NCBI RefSeq assembly: GCF_004339465.1
Contig: NZ_SMFY01000004.1
Location: 1-64,000, forward strand
Reading direction: 5' to 3'
Length of the DNA stretch: 64,000 nt
From: Ancylobacter aquaticus
GTDB lineage: Bacteria > Pseudomonadota > Alphaproteobacteria > Rhizobiales > Xanthobacteraceae
How positions within the stretch are numbered: the stretch's first letter is position 1; every line of letters starts with the position of its first letter. Position numbers and translations under genes: made by a program. The notes beneath the pieces were generated by a model. The model had not been told where the DNA came from and searched no databases. It was given only the letters and a program-made list of their open reading frames with translations. Positions 17,133-26,659 of the stretch are shown in pieces.

Positions 17133-18443
17133 ATGACCTCTTATGACTGGATTGCCCTCGGCGCCGTCGTCATCTGCCTCCTGCTGTCCTTTTTCTTCTC
17201 GGGCAGCGAGACGGCACTGACGGCCTCCTCCAAAGCGCGGATGCACACGCTTGAAAAGAATGGCGATACCCGTGCCGCGCTGGTGAACCGGATGATGGGG
17301 CAGCGCGAGCGCCTCATCGGCGGCATCCTGCTCGGTAACAACCTCGTCAATATCGCCGCGTCCTCGCTCACGACAGGGCTGCTGCTGGCCTGGTTTGGCA
17401 CCGCCGGCATCGCCTATGCGACGGTGGGCATGACGATCGTCGTCGTCATCTTCTCCGAAGTCCTGCCCAAGACCATCGCCATCAACCACCCCGACCGCGT
17501 CTCGCTGCTGGTGGCCGGGCCGATCCGTTTCATCGTCGGCCTGTTCGGGCCGCTGACGCTGGCGATCGAGGCGCTGGTGCGCACGATCCTGCGTGCCATG
17601 GGCGTGCCGCTCGGCGCGACCACCAATGTGCTCTCCGCCTCGGAGGAACTGCGCGGCACGGTCGACCTGCTGCACCGCGAGGGCAGCGTGGTGAAGGACG
17701 AGCGCGACATGCTCGGCGGGCTGCTCGACCTCGGCGAGCTGGCCGTCTCCGACATCATGGTCCACCGCACCAAGATGGCCAGTCTGAACGCCGACGAGCC
17801 GCCCGAGAGGATCGTCAACGAGGTGCTCGCCTCCCCGCACACCCGCCTGCCGCTGTGGCGCGAACGGCCGGATAACATCGTCGGCGTGCTGCATGCCAAG
17901 GACCTGCTGCGCGAGTTGATCGCGGTCGGCAACGACACCTCGAAGCTCGACGTCGAGAAAATCGCCCGGGCGCCCTGGTTCGTGCCGGACGTGACCTCCC
18001 TGCCCGACCAGCTCAAGGCCTTCCGGCGGCGCAAGCAGCATTTCGCCCTCGTCGTCGACGAGTATGGCGAGGTGATGGGTCTCGTGACGCTGGAGGACAT
18101 TCTGGAGGAGATCGTCGGCGACATATCCGACGAGCACGACAAGGCCTTCACCGGCGCCCGCCGCAACCCCGACGGCTCGGTCAGTGTCGAGGGCACGGTG
18201 GCGATCCGCGACCTCAACCGCGCCATGGGCTGGCATCTGCCGGACGAGGAGGCGACCACCATTGCCGGCCTCGTCATCCACGAGGCCCGCATCATCCCCG
18301 AGCCGGGACAGGCCTTCATGTTCCACGGCTTCCGCTTCCAGGTGATGCGCAAGCAGCGCAACCGCATCACCCTCCTGCGCGTCTCGCCGCTGCGGCGGAC
18401 GACGGTGGCGGCGCCCGGGAGTGCCGCCACCCGTCAGACCTAG
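17133..18443 (+). CDS. CNNM/CorC-type transporter (hemolysin family, CBS domains)
   Basis: A 436-residue inner-membrane protein. The N-terminal DUF21/CNNM transmembrane domain covers about 1-190 (first span AVVICLLLSFFFSGSETALTAS, then LIGGILLGNNLVNIAA). Two CBS motifs lie at about 205-335 (IMVHRTKM..., HFALVVDEYGEVMGLVTLEDILEEIVGDI). A CorC/HlyC C-terminal domain spans about 345-425. Members are now thought to export magnesium or cobalt rather than lyse cells. It follows aroB closely. Its stop TAG lies in a CTAG that also serves as stop for the convergent gene. Confidence 0.9.
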   Translation: MTSYDWIALGAVVICLLLSFFFSGSETALTASSKARMHTLEKNGDTRAALVNRMMGQRERLIGGILLGNNLVNIAASSLTTGLLLAWFGTAGIAYATVGMTIVVVIFSEVLPKTIAINHPDRVSLLVAGPIRFIVGLFGPLTLAIEALVRTILRAMGVPLGATTNVLSASEELRGTVDLLHREGSVVKDERDMLGGLLDLGELAVSDIMVHRTKMASLNADEPPERIVNEVLASPHTRLPLWRERPDNIVGVLHAKDLLRELIAVGNDTSKLDVEKIARAPWFVPDVTSLPDQLKAFRRRKQHFALVVDEYGEVMGLVTLEDILEEIVGDISDEHDKAFTGARRNPDGSVSVEGTVAIRDLNRAMGWHLPDEEATTIAGLVIHEARIIPEPGQAFMFHGFRFQVMRKQRNRITLLRVSPLRRTTVAAPGSAATRQT

Positions 18444-18958
18444 CCTTTCGCGTCGCGGCGGGCCTGTGCGGCCTTGGTGCGCTGGGAAACGCGCCCCACC
18501 TTTCCGGGATGAACCGAGGTACGCCGGCGCCGGCTGGCAATAACCTGCATGCCCTCATTCGCGGTGTCGGGGGCGGTCGGCGCCGTGAAGTTCTCCCGGC
18601 GCATCGCCAGGGCCTTCTCGGCCAGTTCGACCTGCGGCGCACGTGCCTCAAGCCGCGCCCGACGCTCGATTTCCTTGCTGAGCCGCTTTACCGCGGCGGC
18701 GAACACCTGCTTGCGCTGGCTCGGACGTTCCTGGGTCCCGGGAAAGCTGCCGCCACGCGGCTCGGCCTTGCCGCGCGAGATGCGCCGCTTCTCCCACGCC
18801 AAGGTGCGCGCCTTCTGCTGCAGGTCGCGCAGGCGCTTGCGGGTGGCGTGGAGATCGTCGCTGGTCACATCGTAGATCTCGGGATGATGCGTCAGCCGGA
18901 CAATCTCGTATTCTTCGTGGTTTATCAGGCTTCTCTCGGCCCGGTTGGTCAGAGACAT
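18440..18958 (-). CDS. Conserved basic hypothetical protein
   Basis: A 172-residue, strongly basic protein without signal peptide or membrane span. It begins MSLTNRAERSLINHEEYEIV, has a helical Arg/Lys/Glu-rich middle (about 40-125) likely to form coiled coil, and an Arg-rich tail with SRRRRTSVHPGKVG. I remember homologues at the same position next to aroKB in other Rhizobiales, none characterised. The start at 18958 has GGGAGG upstream. The shape suggests nucleic-acid binding, but that is inference. It ends head to head with the CNNM gene, sharing the palindromic CTAG as stop for both strands. Confidence 0.75.
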   Translation of the reverse strand: MSLTNRAERSLINHEEYEIVRLTHHPEIYDVTSDDLHATRKRLRDLQQKARTLAWEKRRISRGKAEPRGGSFPGTQERPSQRKQVFAAAVKRLSKEIERRARLEARAPQVELAEKALAMRRENFTAPTAPDTANEGMQVIASRRRRTSVHPGKVGRVSQRTKAAQARRDAKG

Positions 18959-19344
18959 CAATACCCTCCCACATTTTTCAACGTAACGAACGGCTACCCC
19001 GGCGAATGATGAACGTACACGCAGGGAAATCAGGCCATCCGGTCCGACGGTACACTTTGAATATGGAAACAATGAGCACAAAGGCAACAAGGCGACGCTA
19101 CGTCAATTCCGCCCGGCGCGAGTCGCCCTGACGGGCATCGGCGGGCGGCATCGGGGGCCGGCGGCACCCCCCCGGCCGCAGGGGAAGGCGGCCATCTCAG
19201 GCGCCTCTCGAACGCCCCGGCCCGGCCTGTCGGCGCCCGGCGCGGCGGTATCAAGATGAACGGCGGCTAAACCTCGATTTCATCGCCAGTTCAGCCGCGA
19301 GCGCCATTATCCTACCCGTGTCGAGCAGGACATTGGGGAGCATC
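18959..19344. other. Divergent intergenic region
   Basis: About 390 bp between two divergent genes. It should hold both promoters, but I see no clear -35/-10 pair, gene or RNA. A GC-rich block near 19140-19190 could fold but lacks a clean stem. Confidence 0.5.
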
Positions 19345-20166
19345 ATGATTATTTCAGTCGTAAGGAAATTTCTGGCCGTGTCTTTCGTAACCGGCCTTCT
19401 GAGCGTCCCGGCCCTGGCGGCCGATATCGTCATCCAGTGGGCGTCGACCAATGCCAATGTGACCGTGCGGTCGGGCATGCTGGTCGCCGCCGGCAATACG
19501 CGCGACGCCGCCCGCTTCGATGTGGTGCGGCTCGAAGGCCGGCGCATCGCCCTGCGCGCCAAGGATGGCACCTATGTGCGCGCCGGCATCGGCCCGCGCA
19601 CCCTGCTCGGCACGGGCAGCCCGCACATTCGCGGGTGGGAAACCTTCGAGATGGACGCGCACGGCAATTCCGTGTCGCTGCGCTCGGTGCAGAACGGAAA
19701 ATACGTGACGGTCGAGCGAAACGGCGAACTCGCCGCCTCGTCGGACCGGCGCGGCACCCATGCCGAATTCCGCTTCATCACCGTGCCGGACCGCGCCCCG
19801 CCTCCGCGCCCCGAGGCGCCCGCCGTCAATTGGCAGGGCCAGTGGAACCGGATCTGGATCGCCGGCGCCGACGGCCGGGGCGTTCCGGCCCCACGCGAAT
19901 CGCGCGCCAGCCTCACCGTCGGCCCGAACCTGGGAGTGTCCTTCACCGCCGGATGCAACAGCCTTGGCACACGGATGGAACTGCGCGGGCGCAACGTGAC
20001 CTTCGCGCCCGTCATGTCGACCCGCCGCGCCTGCAACAATGCGCAGCAGGTCTATGAGCAACAGGTCGCCTCGGCGCTGCGCGCCGTGCGTTCCTGGGAC
20101 TTCCGCGAGGGCCAGATCGCCTTCCTGGACGGCTCCGGCCGCAGGGTCCTGCAGATCGGCAGATAG
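19345..20166 (+). CDS. Secreted beta-trefoil plus META-domain protein
   Basis: A 273-residue exported protein. The signal peptide (about 1-26) ends SVPALAA. Residues 28-155 look like a fascin-type beta-trefoil: repeated blocks IALRAKDGTYVRAG, WETFEMDAHGNSVSLRS and NGKYVTVERNGELAAS carry the trefoil core spacing. Residues 165-272 match the META/HslJ domain (GCNSLGTRMELRGRNVTF, STRRACNN, then a C-terminal strand). META domains occur in heat-shock or virulence-related envelope proteins; no enzymatic role is known. Start at 19345 chosen for GGGGAG upstream and the signal peptide. The fusion is my reading of the pattern, not a database hit. Confidence 0.65.
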   Translation: MIISVVRKFLAVSFVTGLLSVPALAADIVIQWASTNANVTVRSGMLVAAGNTRDAARFDVVRLEGRRIALRAKDGTYVRAGIGPRTLLGTGSPHIRGWETFEMDAHGNSVSLRSVQNGKYVTVERNGELAASSDRRGTHAEFRFITVPDRAPPPRPEAPAVNWQGQWNRIWIAGADGRGVPAPRESRASLTVGPNLGVSFTAGCNSLGTRMELRGRNVTFAPVMSTRRACNNAQQVYEQQVASALRAVRSWDFREGQIAFLDGSGRRVLQIGR

Positions 20167-20184
20167 AATTCGGCGGACAGATTT

Positions 20185-20226
20185 GGCAGGTGGATTCCGG
20201 CAGGTGGATTTCGGCAGATGGATTTT
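20185..20226. repeat. 14-bp tandem repeat, three copies
   Basis: Units at 20185, 20199 and 20213 follow GGCAGGTGGATTTC with one or two changes each; a shorter relative precedes them at 20172. It lies between the stop of the META-domain gene and the convergent bolA, so it is probably neutral spacer, though it could also be an iterated binding site. Confidence 0.8.
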
Positions 20227-20275
20227 CGCGCCGTGCCACCCATATAGGGCACAAGCAAACGAACGGGGCGTCCGG

Positions 20276-20587
20276 CTACTCGCCGGGCGCCTTCGCCTCG
20301 ATGGAGAGGGCGTGCAGGCCGCGCGCGATTTCTTCCGCCAGCAGGCCGTTCACCAGGCGATGGCGCGCCAGCCGGCTCTGGCCGAGGAACGCCTGCGCGA
20401 CAATTCGCACGCGAAGATGCGTGAGCTGACCGGGACGATGCCCGCCATGGCCTTCATGCCGATGACTTTCATCTTCAAGTTCCAGGACGCTCGGCGACAG
20501 TTCGGCCAGCGCCGCGCGCACGCGGGCCAGCGCCTGCGCTACGGCGTCGTCGGAGGGCATGGGCGGGCTTGGGATTTGCGTGCTCAT
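20276..20587 (-). CDS. BolA family protein
   Basis: A 103-residue BolA-fold protein, partner of monothiol glutaredoxins in iron-sulfur and iron-regulation chemistry. The family pattern is clear: DESHRHEGHGG, THLRVRIVAQAF, SRLARHRLVNGLLAEE and GLHALSIEAKAPGE. The His in RHRLVN is the usual cluster ligand region. The ATG at 20587 gives a normal length. It lies divergent to the DnaJ-domain/cobS/cobT genes. Confidence 0.93.
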   Translation of the reverse strand: MSTQIPSPPMPSDDAVAQALARVRAALAELSPSVLELEDESHRHEGHGGHRPGQLTHLRVRIVAQAFLGQSRLARHRLVNGLLAEEIARGLHALSIEAKAPGE

Positions 20588-20850
20588 GAGCGATGCGGTA
20601 CGCCCACCCCCTAGCCGCGTCAACATCCCGGGCCGGCCTCCCGGGCCAACATCCCGCCATGGCCTCCGCCGACCCGATAGAACCGTAATCGGATCGGATA
20701 CTCCCTTCTCCCCCGCCCGGTCAGGTGAGGGAATCACCGATCCTGCACACCGCAATCCGATCGGCTCAGGCTCCGCAATGATCCTGCGGGGCGGTGACGA
20801 ACCAGCGGTTTCTTGTATACCTGCTCCAGCAACAGCATAATCGTCAGACC

Positions 20851-21471
20851 ATGAAGCTCGACTCCCCCCTCTTCGATCGCATCCGCGTGAAGCCCAATCG
20901 CGATCGCCGCCTGAAGGCGGAAGGCCCCGCTTGCGAGTGGGAGGGCTGCTGCAACCCTGCGACTCATCGCGCGCCGAAGGGCCGGCAGATGGAGGGGCAG
21001 TTCTGGCGCTTCTGCTTCGAGCATGCTCGCGCCTACAACCAGTCCTATAATTATTTCAACGGCATGGCCGACGACGCCGTGGCCGCCTACCAGAAGGACG
21101 CCGCCACCGGCCATCGCCCGACCTGGAAGATGGGCTCGAAGGGCGGGGCGGCCCGCGCCGCCGAGCACGCCAAGCGCCACGCGACGGAGAACATCGCCGA
21201 TCCGTTCGGCATGTTCGGCGAAGTGGGCGGACGTGCCCGCCCGGAGCCGGAGCCCCCGCGCGAAAGCCGGATGATCCGCAATGCCGAGCGCCGCGCCTTC
21301 GAATCCCTCGGCGTGGAGATTTCCGCCACGCCCGAGGAGATCAAGGCCCGGTTCAAGGTGCTGGTGAAGAAATATCACCCCGACGCCAATGGCGGCGACA
21401 TTTCAACCGAGGACCGTCTGCGCGACGTGATCCAGTCCTATAATCATCTCAAGAACGCGGGCTTCTGCTAG
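20851..21471 (+). CDS. DnaJ-domain protein preceding cobS
   Basis: A 206-residue cytoplasmic protein with a C-terminal J domain (about 148-204: [20 protein letters not shown], then [11 protein letters not shown] with the HPD tripeptide). The N-terminal half ([34 protein letters not shown]) has four Cys and several His that could bind a metal. This architecture recurs next to cobS in Rhizobiales, so it probably assists the cobaltochelatase or recruits Hsp70 to it; the role is inferred from context. The gap to cobS is 53 bp. Confidence 0.88.
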   Translation: MKLDSPLFDRIRVKPNRDRRLKAEGPACEWEGCCNPATHRAPKGRQMEGQFWRFCFEHARAYNQSYNYFNGMADDAVAAYQKDAATGHRPTWKMGSKGGAARAAEHAKRHATENIADPFGMFGEVGGRARPEPEPPRESRMIRNAERRAFESLGVEISATPEEIKARFKVLVKKYHPDANGGDISTEDRLRDVIQSYNHLKNAGFC

Positions 21472-21524
21472 GAAGTGCGCGTGCCAGACCAGCCCGCGCG
21501 ACCACGCGCGGCAACGGAGGAAGA

Positions 21525-22511
21525 ATGACCGCCCCGCTCACGCAAGCGCCCGCGCTGCCGGACATGAAGGTCTCTGTTCGTCAGGTATTCGGCCTCGATG
21601 TCGATCTGGATGTGCCGGCCTACGCCGAACCGGACGCCCATGTGCCGGAAATCGATCCCGATTACCTGTTCGACCGGCCGACCACCCTCGCCATCCTCGC
21701 CGGCTTCGCCCATAACCGCCGGGTGATGGTCACGGGCTATCACGGCACCGGCAAGTCGAGCCATATCGAGCAGGTCGCCGCCCGGCTCAACTGGCCCTGC
21801 GTGCGGATCAATCTCGACAGCCACATCAGCCGCATCGACCTGATCGGCAAGGACGCCATCGTGGTGCGCGACGGCCTTCAGGTCACGGAATTCCGCGACG
21901 GCATCCTGCCCTGGGCCTACCAGAACAACGTCGCGCTGGTGTTCGACGAGTACGACGCCGGCCGCCCGGACGTGATGTTCGTGATCCAGCGCGTGCTCGA
22001 ATCCGCCGGGCGCCTGACCCTGCTGGACCAGAACCGCGTCATCCGCCCGCACGGCGCCTTCCGCCTGTTCTCGACCGCCAACACCATCGGCCTCGGCGAC
22101 ACCACCGGCCTCTATCACGGCACCCAGCAGATCAATCAGGCGCAGATGGACCGCTGGTCCATCGTCACCACGCTGAACTATCTGGCCCATGACAAGGAGG
22201 TCGATATCATCGTCTCCAAGGCCAAGAACCTGCAGACCCCGGAAGGGCGCGACACCGCCGCCCGCATGGTGCGGCTGGCCGATCTCACCCGGCAGGCCTT
22301 CATCAATGGCGACCTGTCCACCGTGATGAGCCCGCGCACCGTCATCACCTGGGCCGAGAACGCCGAGATCTTCCAGGAGCTGGCCTTCTCGTTCCGCGTC
22401 ACCTTCCTCAACAAGTGCGACGAGCTGGAGCGCCCGCTGGTGGCCGAGTTCTACCAGCGCTGCTTCGGCAAGGAACTGACCGAATCGGCCATCAACGTCG
22501 TCATGTCCTGA
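21525..22511 (+). CDS. cobS: Aerobic cobaltochelatase subunit CobS
   Basis: A 328-residue AAA+ (MoxR-type) ATPase that with CobT and CobN inserts cobalt into hydrogenobyrinic acid a,c-diamide in aerobic B12 synthesis. Walker A is GYHGTGKSS at 71-79 and Walker [10 protein letters not shown] at about 132. Sensor/arginine-finger elements follow ([23 protein letters not shown]). Length equals the family standard. Preceded by GGAGGAAG and followed 76 bp later by cobT. CobN is not in the window. Confidence 0.97.
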   Translation: MTAPLTQAPALPDMKVSVRQVFGLDVDLDVPAYAEPDAHVPEIDPDYLFDRPTTLAILAGFAHNRRVMVTGYHGTGKSSHIEQVAARLNWPCVRINLDSHISRIDLIGKDAIVVRDGLQVTEFRDGILPWAYQNNVALVFDEYDAGRPDVMFVIQRVLESAGRLTLLDQNRVIRPHGAFRLFSTANTIGLGDTTGLYHGTQQINQAQMDRWSIVTTLNYLAHDKEVDIIVSKAKNLQTPEGRDTAARMVRLADLTRQAFINGDLSTVMSPRTVITWAENAEIFQELAFSFRVTFLNKCDELERPLVAEFYQRCFGKELTESAINVVMS

Positions 22512-22587
22512 CGGCCTCCCCGGGACCGGCCGGCCGCCGGTCCCGCCTTCTCCATCGGGAGAGGGCCGCCAACCTCCAAGGCTTGCC

Positions 22588-24588
22588 ATGTCCACGTCGA
22601 ACCGCATCAGCCGCACCCCGCCCAAGGAAGCCCCGACCGAGCCGCTCAAGCGCGCCGTCACCGGCTGCCTGCGCGCCATTGCGGGCAATCGCGAGATCGA
22701 CGTCACCTTCGGCTCGGAAAAGCCTGGCTATGCCGACGGGCGCGCCCGCCTGCCCGAGCCGGCGCGCCGCATGTCGAAGCAGGACGCCGCCATCATGCGC
22801 GGCCACGCCGATTCCATGGCCCTGCGCATGGCCTGCCACGATCCCAAGGTGCATCAGCGTCTCGTGCCGATGGGCCAGGAGGCCCGCGCCGCTTTTGAAG
22901 CCGCCGAGCAGACACGCTGCGAATCGCTCGGCGCCCTGCGCATGGACGGCGTCGCGCTGAACCTCTCGGCGATGCTGGAAGACCGCTACCAGAAGGCCAA
23001 TTTCGCCAATCTGTCCGACCGCTCCGACGCGCCGCTGGAGCATGCGCTCTCGCTCATCCTGCGCGAGCGCATGACCGGCATGGCCCCGCCCGCCGCCGCC
23101 CGCGAGATGGTCAACCTCTGGCGCGGCTTCATCGAGGAGCACGGCGCCAGCGCGCTCGACGAGCTCTCCGGCGCCGCCGACAACCAGGCCCGCTTTGCCG
23201 AAGCGATGCGCGACCTGCTTTCCTCGCTCGGCATGGGCGAGGATATCGCCCCCTTCGACGAGAACAACGACCCCTCCACCGAGGCCGACGACAGCCGCGA
23301 CGACGACAACGGCAAGGGCAGCGACAGCGAGGAAGAGGACAACGCCGACGGCCAGACCGAGGTCGACACCGAACTGTCCTCCGACCAGAACCCGGAAGAA
23401 TCCGAGGAGCAGCAGGACCAGCCCAATTCCGAGCTTTCCGACGACGCGGAGCTGGGCGAATCCGACGACGCCTCCGAGCCCTGGAAGCCCGAAAACGCGG
23501 TGCCGGCCGAGCCGCGCGCGCCGGAATATCATCCCTTCACCCCGCGCTTCGACGAGACGGTGAACGCCGACGAACTGTGCGACGCCGACGAACTGGCGCG
23601 GCTGCGCGCCCATCTCGACAAGCAGCTGGTGCATCTGTCCGGCATCGTCGCGCGTCTTGCCAACCGGCTGCAGCGCAAGCTGATGGCGCAGCAGAGCCGT
23701 GGCTGGGAGTTCGACCTGGAAGAGGGCATGCTCGACCCGGCGCGCCTGCACCGCATCATCCTCGACCCGATGCAGCCGCTGTCCTTCAAGCGCGAGCGCG
23801 ACACCGATTTCCGCGACACCGTCGTCACCCTGCTGCTCGACAATTCCGGCTCGATGCGCGGGCGCCCGATCACGGTCGCCGCCGCCTGTGCCGACATCCT
23901 GGCGCGCACGCTGGAGCGCTGCGGCGTGAAGGTCGAGATCCTCGGCTTCACCACCAAGGCGTGGAAGGGCGGGCAGGCGCGCGAATCCTGGCTCTCGGCC
24001 GGCAAGCCGGGCGCGCCCGGCCGTTTGAACGATTTGCGGCATATCATCTACAAATCCGCCGACGCCCCCTGGCGCCGCGCCCGCCGCAATCTCGGCCTGA
24101 TGATGCGCGAGGGGCTGCTCAAGGAGAACATCGACGGCGAGGCGCTGGAATGGGCGCATAATCGCCTGCTGGCACGCACTGAATCCCGCCGGATCCTGAT
24201 GATGATCTCCGACGGCGCGCCGGTCGACGATTCCACCCTCTCGGTGAATCCCGGCAATTATCTGGAGCGGCATCTGCGCTGGATGATCCAGCAGATCGAG
24301 GACAAGTCCCCGGTCGAGCTGATCGCCATCGGCATCGGCCATGACGTGACGCGCTACTACAAGCGCGCCGTCACCATCGTCGACGCCGAGGAGCTGGGCG
24401 GCGCCATGACCGACAAGCTCGCGGAACTGTTCGGCGAGCAGAGCCCGCGCGGCGGCGCGAAGGAGCAGAAGGGCCGCAGCGCGGCGGCCTTTGCGCCCGC
24501 AGCCAAGGCGGCCAAGCCTGCCGCGCCCGGGTCTGCCGCGCCCGGGCCTGCCGCACTCAAGCCGCTGTCCACCCGCCGGGTACATTGA
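22588..24588 (+). CDS. cobT: Aerobic cobaltochelatase subunit CobT
   Basis: A 666-residue partner of CobS. The N-terminal domain covers about 1-210. A very acidic linker (about 218-310, rich in Asp/Glu/Ser) is typical of the family. The C-terminal von Willebrand A domain holds the MIDAS motif D418-N-S420-G-S422 and later DGAPVDDST. The tail after residue 620 is Ala/Pro-rich. CobT bridges the AAA+ ring of CobS to the metal-inserting CobN. A 69-bp piece of this gene's start is duplicated at 2270-2338. Confidence 0.97.
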   Translation: MSTSNRISRTPPKEAPTEPLKRAVTGCLRAIAGNREIDVTFGSEKPGYADGRARLPEPARRMSKQDAAIMRGHADSMALRMACHDPKVHQRLVPMGQEARAAFEAAEQTRCESLGALRMDGVALNLSAMLEDRYQKANFANLSDRSDAPLEHALSLILRERMTGMAPPAAAREMVNLWRGFIEEHGASALDELSGAADNQARFAEAMRDLLSSLGMGEDIAPFDENNDPSTEADDSRDDDNGKGSDSEEEDNADGQTEVDTELSSDQNPEESEEQQDQPNSELSDDAELGESDDASEPWKPENAVPAEPRAPEYHPFTPRFDETVNADELCDADELARLRAHLDKQLVHLSGIVARLANRLQRKLMAQQSRGWEFDLEEGMLDPARLHRIILDPMQPLSFKRERDTDFRDTVVTLLLDNSGSMRGRPITVAAACADILARTLERCGVKVEILGFTTKAWKGGQARESWLSAGKPGAPGRLNDLRHIIYKSADAPWRRARRNLGLMMREGLLKENIDGEALEWAHNRLLARTESRRILMMISDGAPVDDSTLSVNPGNYLERHLRWMIQQIEDKSPVELIAIGIGHDVTRYYKRAVTIVDAEELGGAMTDKLAELFGEQSPRGGAKEQKGRSAAAFAPAAKAAKPAAPGSAAPGPAALKPLSTRRVH

Positions 24589-24841
24589 GCCGAAGCGGCG
24601 TGGCAGCGACGGCATTGGCCGAAGCGCGGCCGTGCCGCCCCGCGATCGTCAGGGCCGCGCTCGGCCCGGCCGGGCATGAGGGCCTGAGAGCGGAAACGGG
24701 CAACGGGCGAAGACCGCACGAGATGCCTCTCGCCGAGACACCCCTTGCAAAGCCGGCGTGGCATCCCACATAGGTGACAACCCAGTCAGAACAGGGCTTC
24801 CGGCATGTTGACACCTCGTCAGTGTCTCGCCGGATGAAGCG

Positions 24842-24958
24842 CGGTCAGGACGGATGTACTCCGACTGCACTTGCACCCTCCGGCCGCTTGACGAGCGGCC
24901 GGCTTCTGACCGGGCACCTTTAGGGGAAATCAGCGCGCCGCTCCGGCGCGCTTTTTTT
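24842..24958 (+). ncRNA. Candidate small structured RNA
   Basis: About 117 nt with three helices and an intrinsic terminator. A closing helix pairs CGGTCAG (24842-24848) with CTGACCG (24906-24912). Inside it is a 9-bp hairpin CCGGCCGCT/AGCGGCCGG (24880-24888 with 24894-24902, 5-nt loop). The terminator stem follows. A TTGACA sits at 24808-24813, with a poor -10 near 24831-24838. The loop region contains CACCCTCC, able to pair with Shine-Dalgarno sequences as in many alphaproteobacterial sRNAs. It lies 250 bp after cobT, so an independent transcript is likelier than a 3' UTR. I do not recognise the family. Confidence 0.55.
24933..24958 (+). terminator. Strong Rho-independent terminator
   Basis: An 8-bp perfect GC stem GCGCGCCG (24933-24940) with CGGCGCGC (24944-24951), a CTC loop, then seven T (24952-24958). 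It is the best intrinsic terminator in the window and works only rightward. Confidence 0.92.
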
Positions 24959-25033
24959 GTGCTCTTCATCGGCCGGAAGAGGCCGGCGAGGCGCACCGCC
25001 CAGCCGGCCATCGCCCGTCCTCGGCAAGGCGCC

Positions 25034-26659
25034 TCACATATAGGGTCCGCGCGGCACCGCGCCGGGCTCGTCGGCGAAGGGCGCGCCGGGGCCGGGGTCG
25101 TCCGGCAAATGCGGCATCGCCACCACGGGGGTTGCCATGGCCGGCTGAGGCGAGGCCTTCGCCACCACCTTCTCCGGTTTCGCCTTCTCTTCCGGCTCCA
25201 GCATCGGATTGGCCGACACCGGCGTTGACTGCACCGGACTTGCCGGCGCCAGGGTCGGCGAGGCGCCCGCAGGCCCCAGATCGACCACCGGGCCCTCCGC
25301 TGCGGGCGGACGGCTCTCGATGGCGGCCGCGATCGCCAGCTTCACCCGCTCCGCCTCGTTCTCCAGCATCGGCGTCGTGGCGAGGCCCGGCGGCAGTTTC
25401 CATTCAAAGGCGTCGAGCCGCCCGCTGACCGGGGAGATCGGCCCCCAGGCCTCGGCCACCACGCCATCGGCTACCCAGGCGGGGTCGCGCTGGGCGCGCA
25501 CGGCGCGGGCGGTCCATTCGCGGGCCTTGCCGACATCGCCATGCTCGCCCGCTTCCAGCTCGGCCATCAACAGGCAGGCGCGCTGCGTCGGCGACACCAT
25601 CAGCGGCGCCAGCGCCGTGCGGGCGACGTCGAAATCCTGCGCATCGAGCGCGGCGCGCGCCAGCGCCATGGCGCTTTCCGGATGCGCCGGCTGGTGGGCG
25701 GTGAGCGTGCGCACGCGCTTCAGCCGCTCGCGCGAGGCATCGCCCGGCCGCAGATGGAGATAGGCATCGGCGAGATCGGGGTGGGGGGTGGCGGCATAAG
25801 CCGCCTCGATGATCTTGGCCGCCTTGCGCACATCGCCGGCGGCGCCGAGCAGGCGTCCGGCAATATCGGCCGCCGGAACCAGCGTCGGGGCGAGGCGCGC
25901 GGCTTCCTGCGCCTTGTCGCGTGCGCCAGCGGGGTCGGAGAGTTCAAGCGCCTGTGCCTGCGCCGCCAGCAGCACCGCGCGCCGGCGACGATGGGTCGCC
26001 CGGTCCAGCGCGCCATGCGCCGCCTCGCGCTCCAGCATGGCCAGGGCCCCGGCGAAATCACCATTGAGGCAGCGCGCCTCGATCACCGCGTCAGCCGCCC
26101 AGGCAAGGCCGGGCTCGTGCCGCGCCGCTTCCTCCGCCGCCTGCAGGGCCGCGCTCTGGTCGCCGCGCCGGCGCGCCTCCACATGCAGGCCGCGCAGGCC
26201 GAGAAGGCGCGTGCCGGGGGTTTCGGTCATCGAGCGGAACACCGCTTCGGCGCCGGCGGCATCGCCGGAAAGCTGGGCCGCCTGCGCCGCCAGCAGCTTG
26301 CTCAACGGCTCCTCGCCGAGCAGGCGCTGGGCGTCGTTGGCCGCCCTGCGCGCGCCCACCGCGTCACCCGAGCCCACCGCGACAAGGCCGCGCGTCACCG
26401 CCGACCAGCCGCGATTGCGGCGCCGGTTGCGCCAGGAATGGGCGATGGTATCGGGCGAGCGCACGATCAGGCGCAGCAGCGTCCACAGCAGGATCACCGC
26501 CGCCAGCAGCGCCAGCAGGGCGCTGGCCGCGACCAGGATGCTGGTCTCGACCTGCCAGCCCTGCCAGTCGATCACCACCGCGCCCGGCCGGTCTGCCAGC
26601 CAGGCGATGCCGAAGGCCACAAGGGCGAGGACGAGGAGATAGACGACAAGCCGGATCAC
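25034..26659 (-). CDS. hemY: HemY-like N-terminal domain / TPR protein
   Basis: A 541-residue inner-membrane protein. Two N-terminal spans (about 3-23 and 42-64: LVVYLLVLALVAFGIAWL, and ILVAASALLALLAAVILLW) are followed by a cytoplasmic-face helical repeat region (TPR-like, about 85-430) and a Pro/Ala-rich tail. This is the HemY found at the end of hem operons in proteobacteria; despite its name it is not protoporphyrinogen oxidase, and its role in haem synthesis is unproven. The GTG start overlaps the preceding stop in GTGA, so it is coupled to the mitofilin-like gene. Confidence 0.88.
   Translation of the reverse strand: MIRLVVYLLVLALVAFGIAWLADRPGAVVIDWQGWQVETSILVAASALLALLAAVILLWTLLRLIVRSPDTIAHSWRNRRRNRGWSAVTRGLVAVGSGDAVGARRAANDAQRLLGEEPLSKLLAAQAAQLSGDAAGAEAVFRSMTETPGTRLLGLRGLHVEARRRGDQSAALQAAEEAARHEPGLAWAADAVIEARCLNGDFAGALAMLEREAAHGALDRATHRRRRAVLLAAQAQALELSDPAGARDKAQEAARLAPTLVPAADIAGRLLGAAGDVRKAAKIIEAAYAATPHPDLADAYLHLRPGDASRERLKRVRTLTAHQPAHPESAMALARAALDAQDFDVARTALAPLMVSPTQRACLLMAELEAGEHGDVGKAREWTARAVRAQRDPAWVADGVVAEAWGPISPVSGRLDAFEWKLPPGLATTPMLENEAERVKLAIAAAIESRPPAAEGPVVDLGPAGASPTLAPASPVQSTPVSANPMLEPEEKAKPEKVVAKASPQPAMATPVVAMPHLPDDPGPGAPFADEPGAVPRGPYM

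Larger units (their letters stand above)
24589..25033. other. Intergenic region between convergent cobT and hemY-like gene
   Basis: About 445 bp. The right half holds the candidate structured RNA and terminator listed separately. In the left half (24589-24800) I see no gene or obvious structure. A TTGACA at 24808-24813 could be the -35 element of the RNA. Confidence 0.6.

Noticed and set aside
24588-25033. A cobalamin riboswitch near cobT or the NicO gene
   Set aside because: No B12-box-like sequence is visible here or before 55040; the structured RNA at 24842 has another layout and follows rather than precedes the cob genes.
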